Below, piece by piece: positions 31,881 to 38,728 of a stretch of 43,002 nt of DNA. How positions within the stretch are numbered: position 1 is the stretch's first letter; each line of letters opens with the position of its first letter. Location: assembly GCA_031359995.1 (NCBI GenBank), contig JANMAT010000189.1, forward strand, positions 1 through 43,002, written 5' to 3'. Below the pieces are notes generated by a model that saw only the letters and a program-made list of their open reading frames with translations, did not search any database and was not told the DNA's origin. Origin of the DNA: JANMAT01 sp031359995. Lineage in GTDB: Bacteria; Actinomycetota; Acidimicrobiia; Acidimicrobiales; Ilumatobacteraceae. The translations under genes and the position numbers were made by a program.

Positions 31881-32642
31881 TCACTCCGGGTCGTTGTCGA
31901 ACCGGATGAGGCCACCGCCGTCGAGCACGAGCGTCTGCCCGGTCATCCACGACGCGCCGGCCGTCAGGTACAGCGCGGCCTCACCGATGTCGGACGGCTC
32001 GCCCAGGCGCTGCAGCGGGTAGGTCTTGGCCGTGGCCACGCCCCGCTCGCCCTCCCACAGGATGCGGGCGAAGTCGGTCTTGATGACGGCGGGCGCCAGC
32101 GCGTTGACGCGCACGTTGGGGGCCAGCTCGGCGGCGAGCTGCTTGGTCATGTGGATCAGCGCCGCCTTCAGGATGGCGTACACCCCGAGCGCGGACGAGG
32201 TCTTGTAGCCCCCGACCGACGCGATGTTGATGATGCTGCAGCCGCTGTGGTCCTTCATGTACTGGTGCCAGGCGATCTGCGACCACGCCAGCGGCCCGCG
32301 CAGGTTCACCTCGACCGTCTTGTCCCACGCCGACAGCGGCGCGTCGATCACCGGGCCGGCCCACGGGTTCGTGGCCGCGTTGTTCACCAGGATGTCGCAG
32401 GCGCCGTATCGCTCGAGGGCGGCGGCGACCACCGCCTCACCGTCCTCGGGACGACCGGTGTGGCCCACGATCCACGACACGTTGGGGCCGAGCTCGGCCG
32501 CCGTTGCTTCGAGGGCGTCGGACTTGCGGGCGGTGATGAGCACGTTGGCCCCGGCGTCGGCGTAGGCCTTGGCGATGCCCTTGCCGATGCCCTTCGAGCC
32601 ACCGGTGACGATGGCGGTCTTGCCGTCGAGACGAAGTTCCAT
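31881..32642 (-). CDS. Short-chain dehydrogenase/reductase
   Basis: A 253-residue classical SDR. The cofactor motif is TGGSKGIG (13-20), NNAA is at 87-90, and the catalytic residues are Ser142 in IASVGG, Tyr155 and Lys159 (YAILK). The end GASWMTGQTLVLDGG is typical. Arg39-Lys40 after the second strand suggests NADP(H). It oxidises an alcohol or reduces a ketone, perhaps a hydroxyacyl-CoA. It is on the minus strand downstream of the flavin oxidase gene, separated by 67 bases. Confidence 0.92.
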   Translation of the reverse strand: MELRLDGKTAIVTGGSKGIGKGIAKAYADAGANVLITARKSDALEATAAELGPNVSWIVGHTGRPEDGEAVVAAALERYGACDILVNNAATNPWAGPVIDAPLSAWDKTVEVNLRGPLAWSQIAWHQYMKDHSGCSIINIASVGGYKTSSALGVYAILKAALIHMTKQLAAELAPNVRVNALAPAVIKTDFARILWEGERGVATAKTYPLQRLGEPSDIGEAALYLTAGASWMTGQTLVLDGGGLIRFDNDPE

Positions 32643-32709
32643 GGGCCGACGGTACCCGCGGCCGTCGCCTCATTCGGAAACGGGCCGGCCGAGCTGGATG
32701 ACGCGGCGC

Positions 32710-34032
32710 TCAGCCCATCACGCTGTGCGAGGTGGCCAGCGGCACCCGCCGCCGCGAGAAGTGGCCCACGTCGATGACGTTGCCGGTGACCGGGCCGCGC
32801 ACGTGCACCGGCGCCGCGTCGTGGTCGTGGCCCGACTCGCACGCCTCGATCAGCTCGCCCATCAGCAGGCCCACCATCGGCGCGTTCTTGAACTGGTTCC
32901 CGCTGGTGCCGATGGCCTGGTAGTAGCCGTCGAGATCGGAGCGGTCGTACACCGGCACCCAGTCGGACGTCACGTCGTACAGGGCAGCCAGCCCCACGGG
33001 CCTGCCGGGCACACCGAGCTCGGGGATGCGCCGGGCCAGACGCCACGTCTGGGCCTGGAACGCGTGCACGGATGGCCGTTCGTCGAAGTGGTCGGGGTCG
33101 TCGACCCACACCAGCGGATCGCACTCGGGCTCGATGCCTCCGACCAGGATGGTGCCGCCGACCTGGGGTCGGAAGTAGGTGCCCAGGTCGGTGTCGCCCA
33201 CGCAGGGCACGCCGTCGCCCTGCAGCAGGCCGGTGCCCGCCGGCACCACGTGCACCTCCTGGCGCAGCGGCCGGGTGCGGATCGACTGCGAGTCCTCGAC
33301 ACCGGCCAGGCGGTTCAGCATCGACGAGTGGGGTCCGGCCGCGTTCACGACGACACCGGCGCGCACGGTGCTGCCATCGGCCAGGTGCACGGCGCCCACG
33401 CGGTCACCGTCGTGGTCGATGGCGACGACCTCGCTGTGGAAGCAGAAGCGGGCACCATGGCGCCGCGCCGCGTCCATCAGGTTCCGGGCGGCCAGCGAGG
33501 GGTCGTCGACGTAGCCACCGTCGGGGGTGAAGTACCCCGACACCTCGCCATGGGCGTCGGCGAAGAAGTCGTCGTCGTCGACCCGCTTCGGCGGGAAGTA
33601 GCGGCCGAGGTCGAGGGCGGGGAACCGGCGCCCGATGGTGGCGGGGTCCATCGTCTCGTAGGGCACCCCGACCTTGTCGAAGAGCCGGTGGATCGGGCCG
33701 GCGTCGGCGCCCGGGGTGTCGAGCACGAGCATGCCCGTGCGGTGGAAGCGGGCGAGCTCGGTGCGGTCGGTGGCGCCCAGGTGCTCGGCCCACCGCTGCC
33801 ACAGCTGGGCCGACTCCCAGGAGAGCGCGACGCCGTCGAGCGTGGAGTAGTGGAACCGCACGATGGCCGACGACGCGCTGGTGGACCCGCAGGCCACTGT
33901 CGGCCCCTTGTCCACCACGAGCACGCGCCAGCCGCGCCGGCTCAGGTCGTGGGCGATGGAGCAGCCGACCACGCCGGCCCCCACGACGAGGGCGTCGACG
34001 CCAGGCCCTGGGGGCGGCGAGACCGATGTCAT
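32710..34032 (-). CDS. FAD-dependent amine/amino-acid oxidase (DAO family)
   Basis: A 440-residue flavoprotein. GVDALVVGAGVVGCSIAHDL (about 11-30) is the FAD dinucleotide fold; ACGSTSASSAIVRFHYS (about 48-64) is the pyrophosphate-contacting loop of DAO enzymes, and GLAALYDVTSDWVPV plus IGTSGNQFKNAPMVG close the flavin site. It resembles sarcosine oxidase beta/dimethylglycine dehydrogenase-type proteins but has no alpha, gamma or delta partner gene nearby. The probable reaction is oxidation of a secondary amine or D-amino acid. It is divergent from the MFS gene. Confidence 0.88.
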   Translation of the reverse strand: MTSVSPPPGPGVDALVVGAGVVGCSIAHDLSRRGWRVLVVDKGPTVACGSTSASSAIVRFHYSTLDGVALSWESAQLWQRWAEHLGATDRTELARFHRTGMLVLDTPGADAGPIHRLFDKVGVPYETMDPATIGRRFPALDLGRYFPPKRVDDDDFFADAHGEVSGYFTPDGGYVDDPSLAARNLMDAARRHGARFCFHSEVVAIDHDGDRVGAVHLADGSTVRAGVVVNAAGPHSSMLNRLAGVEDSQSIRTRPLRQEVHVVPAGTGLLQGDGVPCVGDTDLGTYFRPQVGGTILVGGIEPECDPLVWVDDPDHFDERPSVHAFQAQTWRLARRIPELGVPGRPVGLAALYDVTSDWVPVYDRSDLDGYYQAIGTSGNQFKNAPMVGLLMGELIEACESGHDHDAAPVHVRGPVTGNVIDVGHFSRRRVPLATSHSVMG

Positions 34033-34108
34033 GGGAGCATGGTGCCGGTCGGGGCGACCCGCTGAGTAGGGCCGAACGTCCGCGTCCGCTCATTCGACCG
34101 TCAAGTGC

Positions 34109-34139
34109 TTGTCGTCGGCAAGTGGTGGGCCGATAGCAT
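34109..34139 (+). promoter_or_regulatory. Candidate promoter of the MFS transporter gene
   Basis: TTGTCG (34109-34114) is followed by GATAGC (34132-34137, spacer 17) or TAGCAT (34134-34139, spacer 19). The start codon is at 34156. CAAGTG occurs twice around the -35 element (34103-34108 and 34119-34124), and CTTG/CAAG form a small dyad, which could be a repressor site. Confidence 0.4.
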
Positions 34140-34155
34140 CGCTGCTGATGTCTCG

Positions 34156-35439
34156 ATGAGCGCCCAGGGCAACCCCTTCCGCACCCTGGCCCACCATCGT
34201 GATCTGCGGCTGCTGTTCATCGCCGGCGTGGCGTCCGACGTGGGGACGTGGATGCAGGCCGTGACCGTGGGCACGCTCGTGGCGACCACCAGCCGGTCGG
34301 CGGGCGCGACGGCGCTGGTGATGTCGGTCATGTTCCTGCCGCAGGGCGTGTGCTCGCCGCTCGGCGGGCTCCTGGCCGACCGCTACGACCGGCGGCGCAT
34401 GGCCATGGTCCTGCTCAGCTTCCAGACCGTGCTGGCCGCGTGCCTGGCCCTGTTGATCCGCAGCGGCGTGACCTCGGCACTTGCGCTGGCCGGCGTGATC
34501 CTGGTGCAGGGGTGCGTCAACGCATTGGCCATGCCGGCCATGCAGGCGCTCACCCCGCAACTCGTGCCTCGCGAAGATCTGCTCAGCGCACTGAGCCTCG
34601 GCTCGATCAGCTGGAACAGCGGCCGCATCTTCGGACCCACGCTCGCGGCGGTGTGCACGGCGGCGTTCGGATCGTCGACCACCGTGATGATGAACGCCGC
34701 CAGCTTCCTGGTGCCGATCGCCGCGCTGGCGTCGATCCGGCGGCCGTTCCACAGCGGCACGCACGTGGCCATGCGGCGCTTCGTCGCCGAGTTGAAGGCC
34801 GGCGCCACCCTGGCTCGCCGGACACCGAGCATCCGGGTCCTGCTGCCGTCGGCCGTCGTCGTGCAGCTCATGCTGTCGTCGCTGCTGCCGGCGGTGCCGT
34901 ACTACGCCCGCAACGTGCTGCACGGCTCCACGGCCCTCGTGACGGTGATGTTCACGGCCTGCGGTGCCGGGGCCATGCTCTCGGCCGCGTTCACACCGGG
35001 CCTCACCCTGCGCCTCGGGCGCAGCCGCTTGGCCCGGCTGAGCCTGGGTGGGCTCATCTCGGGCGTGGCCCTGGCCGCCGTGGCCCACAACGCCGTGTTC
35101 GGCACCGCGGCCGTTGCCCTGTACGGCGCCGGGCTCAGCGGCTTCTTCGTGTCGACCGGCACCGTCGTGCAGCGCGATGCGCCCGAGAGCCACCGCGGCC
35201 GGCTCGTGTCGATCTACACCGCCGTCGTCGGCATGGCCTACGGCATCGGCGCCCCGTTGAACGGTTGGATCGCCGACCGCTTCTGGGGTTTCCGCACCCA
35301 CCTGCTCGTGTGGGCCTGCGTGCTCGCCGTCGCCGCCCTCGCCGTGCAGCTGCGGCGCCCCGAGTGGTACGGCATGCTCGACGGCACCGACCCCGAGCCC
35401 CGCTGGCGGCGGACCCGGGCCCTCGCGCTCGACGCCTGA
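34156..35439 (+). CDS. MFS transporter, EntS-like exporter group
   Basis: A 427-residue membrane transporter with about 12 hydrophobic helices. It begins MSAQGNPFRTLAHHRDLRLLF and carries the family loop GGLLADRYDRRRMAM between helices 2 and 3. ALTPQLVPREDLLSALSL and PTLAAVCTAAFG match the EntS/enterobactin exporter-like subgroup (MFS_3). An ATG at 34105 would add 17 residues and overlap the promoter, so 34156 is preferred. Proton-driven export of a small molecule is expected; the substrate is unknown. It converges on the multicopper oxidase gene. Confidence 0.9.
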   Translation: MSAQGNPFRTLAHHRDLRLLFIAGVASDVGTWMQAVTVGTLVATTSRSAGATALVMSVMFLPQGVCSPLGGLLADRYDRRRMAMVLLSFQTVLAACLALLIRSGVTSALALAGVILVQGCVNALAMPAMQALTPQLVPREDLLSALSLGSISWNSGRIFGPTLAAVCTAAFGSSTTVMMNAASFLVPIAALASIRRPFHSGTHVAMRRFVAELKAGATLARRTPSIRVLLPSAVVVQLMLSSLLPAVPYYARNVLHGSTALVTVMFTACGAGAMLSAAFTPGLTLRLGRSRLARLSLGGLISGVALAAVAHNAVFGTAAVALYGAGLSGFFVSTGTVVQRDAPESHRGRLVSIYTAVVGMAYGIGAPLNGWIADRFWGFRTHLLVWACVLAVAALAVQLRRPEWYGMLDGTDPEPRWRRTRALALDA

Positions 35440-35470
35440 ACGCCGCCACCCGACCGGCCCCGGACGCGGT

Positions 35471-35497
35471 GGTGCCCCGGCCGGAGGCCGGGGCACC
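35471..35497. terminator. Strong hairpin terminator between convergent genes
   Basis: GGTGCCCCGGCC (35471-35482) and GGCCGGGGCACC (35486-35497) form a perfect 12-bp stem with a 3-base loop. It is centred in the gap between the MFS and multicopper oxidase genes, which converge. No T tract is present on either strand. Confidence 0.8.
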
Positions 35498-35556
35498 GTG
35501 AGTCGAAGCGTCGCCCGGGGGCAGTGGGCGTCAGCTCCGAGAACCGCCACACAGCG

Positions 35557-36873
35557 TCACTGCACGATGACGGCGGTGACCATGCCGGTCATGCCCTGGG
35601 GCGTCTCGGCGTGGGTGAGGATGTGGCAGTGCCAGGCCCACACGCCCTTGTCGACGGCCGTGTACAGCACGGTGTAGCGCTCACCGGGTGCCACGGCGAT
35701 GGTGTCGGCTTGGTAGGGAGCCACCAGCGGCTTGCCATCCTTGGCGATGACCCAACCGTGGGGCTGGTGCATGTGCATCGGATGGATCTGGAGGCCCTCG
35801 TTGTAGTAGTTGACCTCCATCGTCTCGCCCACGTTCATCACGTAGGGCTCGGTGGCCGGGAACGACTTGCCGTTCAGCGAAAGGCCGATCGTGCCGGCGT
35901 CGTTGAGCACCATGTTCACGTGCTGGGTGATGTTGACCGGACCGACTTCCTTCGGGATGGTCATCTCACCGATGAGCAGCGCGCCGGCCATGCCGTTCGG
36001 GACCTGCACCTGGGCGTTGTGGTGGGAGTGGAACATGCCCACCGCGGGCTCCTTGGCCTCGAAGTCGTAGGTGAACGTCTCGCCCGGCTTGGTCGCCGGC
36101 TGCGTGTAGGGGTCGACGCCGTCCATGGAGTTGGGCACCCGCACGCCGTGCAGGTGGAGCGAGGTGGACTCGGGCAGATCGTTCTTCAGCACGATGCGGA
36201 CCTTGTCGCCCACGTTGACCTTGATCTGCGGGCCCGGGACGACGCCGTTGTAGGTCCAGGCCTTCACGATCTTGCCCGGCTCGACCTCCCAGTCGACGAC
36301 CTTGGCGGTCAGGTCGAACTCCTTGGTGCCGTCGGCGAGGACCTTGGGCTCCAGGTTCTCGCCACCGTGGCCGGCGGTCTTGGCCGGGAACTTCTTGGCG
36401 ACGTCCTCCATGAGCTTGTCCATCGTCTCGTTGCTCATGACCGTGCCGGTGTCGGCGCCGGTGGAGCCGCTCGCGCCCTCCTGCACCATGAGGGTGGCCG
36501 TCATGCCCGAGCCGGCGTGGCCGTTGACGGTGCACTTGGCGTCGTACTGGCCTTCCTTCACCACGCCCAGGTCCAGCACCTTGGTGTCACCCGGCTTCAT
36601 CAGGGGGAGCTTCGGGAAGCCGGTGACCTCGAAGTCGTGCTCGAGCGATCCGGCGTTCGTGACGCGGATGGCGACCGGGCCGGGGGGCGCCATCAAGTGG
36701 TTCGGCGAGACGCTGAACTCCTTGAGGGTCACGTCGATCACGGTCTTGCCGGCACCATCGCTGGACGCCGAACCGCTCGACTTCGTCCCGAGTGCCACCG
36801 CCGCCAGGAGCAGACCGAGCACGGCCAACCCTGCGGCGACGAATGACACGAGCAGTGATTCGTTTTTGCGCAT
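35557..36873 (-). CDS. Multicopper oxidase with an extra N-terminal blue-copper domain
   Basis: A 438-residue membrane-anchored or exported copper protein. Residues 8-28 are a hydrophobic signal/anchor. A plastocyanin-like domain (about 45-132) keeps a full type 1 site: His79, Cys114, His119, Met124 (CTVNGHAGSGM). Two multicopper oxidase domains follow: the first with SLHLHG (His240, 242) and FHSHHN (His282, 284) but no Cys; the second with HPMHMH (His364, 367, 369) and WHCHILTH (Cys416, His421). This gives the type 2/3 cluster and one type 1 site, as in two-domain laccases, plus an additional cupredoxin. The start is ATG at 36873; an upstream in-frame start would precede the anchor awkwardly. 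A copper oxidase or laccase-like role is likely; nitrite reductase is not supported. Confidence 0.88.
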   Translation of the reverse strand: MRKNESLLVSFVAAGLAVLGLLLAAVALGTKSSGSASSDGAGKTVIDVTLKEFSVSPNHLMAPPGPVAIRVTNAGSLEHDFEVTGFPKLPLMKPGDTKVLDLGVVKEGQYDAKCTVNGHAGSGMTATLMVQEGASGSTGADTGTVMSNETMDKLMEDVAKKFPAKTAGHGGENLEPKVLADGTKEFDLTAKVVDWEVEPGKIVKAWTYNGVVPGPQIKVNVGDKVRIVLKNDLPESTSLHLHGVRVPNSMDGVDPYTQPATKPGETFTYDFEAKEPAVGMFHSHHNAQVQVPNGMAGALLIGEMTIPKEVGPVNITQHVNMVLNDAGTIGLSLNGKSFPATEPYVMNVGETMEVNYYNEGLQIHPMHMHQPHGWVIAKDGKPLVAPYQADTIAVAPGERYTVLYTAVDKGVWAWHCHILTHAETPQGMTGMVTAVIVQ

Positions 36874-36938
36874 GACGTCATCCTGCTGGTCACCCACCCC
36901 GGGTCGGCAGGGACGCACGTTGGCGGGTTCCCGTCAGA

Positions 36939-36966
36939 GGTCCCATGATCATGGGACCAAAGTCCC
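36939..36966. promoter_or_regulatory. 20-bp perfect palindrome overlapping a DosR-like box
   Basis: GGTCCCATGATCATGGGACC (36939-36958) is a perfect palindrome. It overlaps GGGACCAAAGTCCC (36953-36966), which matches 13 of 14 core positions of the mycobacterial DosR consensus GGGACTWWAGTCCC. The pair lies 66-93 bases upstream of the multicopper oxidase start. Confidence 0.6.
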
Positions 36967-37010
36967 GGGTTTCGGCGCGTCAGCGGGCCGCCGTGCGTGC
37001 TACGCGGTCC

Positions 37011-37352
37011 TCATGTGGCGAACGTCGCGGTGGGCTTGCCGTCGGCGCCGAAGATGGCGTCCTCGGCGTCCACCCGGTACTTGCGCATGTCGCTGCCGGT
37101 CACCCGGAAGCCGCCGATGACCTTGCGGGCGGCGGCGAAGTTCGGGTGCACGAAGTGGGCCTCCAGGGCCGCGGCGTCGGCCCAGCGCTCGAAGATGAGC
37201 ACCTTGCTGTCGTCGAGCGGGTCGGCGCTGAACGCGTAGGCCAGGCAGCCGGGCTCGTCGGCGCACGTGGAGGCGACGCGGGGCCCCATGGCTTCGAGCA
37301 TGGAAGCGCGGTCCGCGGGGTCGATGGACATGGTGCCGGCGATCACGATCAT
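37011..37352 (-). CDS. Antibiotic biosynthesis monooxygenase (ABM) domain protein
   Basis: A 113-residue protein with a dimeric alpha/beta-barrel ABM fold. Recognisable elements are MIVIAGTMSIDP, RASMLEAMGPRVAST, EPGCLAYAFSADP and LIFERWADAAALEAHF. Relatives include YgiN quinol monooxygenase and small cofactor-free oxygenases. The start chosen is ATG at 37352 with AGGATG 9-14 bases upstream; ATG at 37361 is also possible. It lies 50 bases from the divergent flavin oxidase start and upstream of the multicopper oxidase on the same strand, but the palindromic region between them suggests separate control. The substrate is unknown. Confidence 0.85.
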   Translation of the reverse strand: MIVIAGTMSIDPADRASMLEAMGPRVASTCADEPGCLAYAFSADPLDDSKVLIFERWADAAALEAHFVHPNFAAARKVIGGFRVTGSDMRKYRVDAEDAIFGADGKPTATFAT

Positions 37353-37401
37353 GGCCGGCATCCTGGCACGTGCCCGGTGGGCATCGGGCAGAATCCCGGC
37401 C

Positions 37402-38583
37402 GTGCTCACGGTCGACGTCCTCATTGCCGGAGGGGCCGTGACCGGCAGCTCGGTTGCGTACCACCTCACCGCCCATCCCGGCTTCGACGGCGACGTGCTC
37501 GTGGTGGAGGCCGACCCGACCTACGCCAAGGCGGCCACCACGCTGTCGGCCGGGTCCATCCGCCAGCAGTTCTCCACCGCCGTGAACGTGGCGGTGTCGC
37601 TGCACGGCATCGCCTTCCTGCGCGCCATCGGCGACCACCTGGCCGTCGACGGCGAGCGACCCGACATCGGCCTCCACGAGGGCGGTTACCTCTTCCTGGC
37701 CACGCCACCGGGGCGGGCCGTCCTTGCGGCCAACCATGCGTTGCAGACGTCGCTCGGTGCCGACATCGTGTGGCTCGTGGGTGACGCGCTGCGCGCCCGG
37801 TTCCCGTGGCTCACGGTCGACGACGTGGCCGCCGGGTGCTGGGGACGCACCGGCGAGGGCTGGTTCGACGGCTACGGGCTGATGACGGCGTTCAAGCGGG
37901 CGGCCACCGCCCTGGGCGCGACGTACCGCACGGGCCGGGTGGCCCACCTCACGCGCACGGCCGACGGAGCGGTCACCGGCGCCGTGCTCGACGACGGCAC
38001 GGAGATCGCCGCCGGCACCGTGGTGATCGCCGCCGGCGCCGGGGCGCGCGACCTGGCGGCGTCGGCCGGCGTGGTGCTCCCGGTGCACATGGGCCGGCGG
38101 CAGGTGTTCGCCTTCACGTGCCCGACGCCGTTGGCCGGCTTCCCGCTGCTGGTGGACCCCAGCGGTGTGTGGTGCCGGCCCGAGGGCCCGGGTTTCATCT
38201 GCGGGCTGTCGCCGGCTGCCCGCGAGGACCCGGACGCGCCCGATGACTTCACGGTGGAGCGGGCCTTCTTCGACGAGCAGATCTGGCCGGCGCTGGCGGC
38301 GCGGGTGCCGGCGTTCGACCAGGTGCGCGTGACCCACTCGTGGGCCGGGCACTACGACATGAACCACTTCGACCACAACGTGCTGCTCGGATCGGTGCCT
38401 GCCGTGCCCGGCCTGCTGGTGGCCAGTGGGTTTTCGGGCCACGGGTTGCAGCAGAGCCCCGCCGTCGGCCGCGGCCTCGCCGAGCTGATCGTGGACGGCC
38501 GCTACACGACCCTCGACCTGTCGCCCCTCGCCTACGAGCGCTTCCTGCGCGACGAGCCCCTCGTCGAACGCAACGTCGTCTGA
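37402..38583 (+). CDS. FAD-dependent oxidoreductase (DAO family, FOXRED1-like)
   Basis: A 393-residue flavoprotein. The N-terminal strand and FAD loop read VDVLIAGGAVTGSSVAYHL, where the third glycine position of the usual GxGxxG is Ala (GGAVTG). The loop TTLSAGSIRQQFSTAVN contacts FAD pyrophosphate; WAGHYDMNHFDHN and VASGFSGHGLQQSPAVG complete the DAO/FOXRED1 signature. It is unlike the other DAO gene (32.7-34.0 kb) over most of its length. The GTG start at 37402 is chosen because homology begins there. It probably oxidises an amine or amino acid with oxygen or an electron carrier; no dedicated partner is adjacent. Confidence 0.85.
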   Translation: MLTVDVLIAGGAVTGSSVAYHLTAHPGFDGDVLVVEADPTYAKAATTLSAGSIRQQFSTAVNVAVSLHGIAFLRAIGDHLAVDGERPDIGLHEGGYLFLATPPGRAVLAANHALQTSLGADIVWLVGDALRARFPWLTVDDVAAGCWGRTGEGWFDGYGLMTAFKRAATALGATYRTGRVAHLTRTADGAVTGAVLDDGTEIAAGTVVIAAGAGARDLAASAGVVLPVHMGRRQVFAFTCPTPLAGFPLLVDPSGVWCRPEGPGFICGLSPAAREDPDAPDDFTVERAFFDEQIWPALAARVPAFDQVRVTHSWAGHYDMNHFDHNVLLGSVPAVPGLLVASGFSGHGLQQSPAVGRGLAELIVDGRYTTLDLSPLAYERFLRDEPLVERNVV

Positions 38584-38632
38584 GCCGGCCGCCGGTCCTC
38601 GCGCCTGTCCCTGCCGTCCCCTCCCCTTCCCT

Positions 38633-38685
38633 GCGCTTTGTTTGCGCGAGCCGGCGCCGGCGGGTGCGTGGCGCAACCAGAGCGC
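38633..38685. repeat. Dispersed hairpin repeat, distant copy
   Basis: GCGCTTTGTTTGCGC (38633-38647) and GCGCAACCAGAGCGC (38671-38685) form a near-perfect 15-bp stem (two non-Watson-Crick positions) around GAGCCGGCGCCGGCGGG-type interior. It shares TTGCGCG, CCGGCGCC and CAGAGCG with the copies at 18.2 kb, in the same order. Here it lies between two convergent genes, where it could also act as a terminator. Confidence 0.6.
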
Positions 38686-38728
38686 GTGGCCGGGGGCACC
38701 GCGGCGGCGTGGCCCGGGCGGCGGGCGG

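Noticed and set aside
35557..36873. Copper nitrite reductase as the identity of the copper protein
   Set aside because: The HCH-xxx-H motif of the last domain and paired HxH motifs form a trinuclear cluster site, which nitrite reductases lack.
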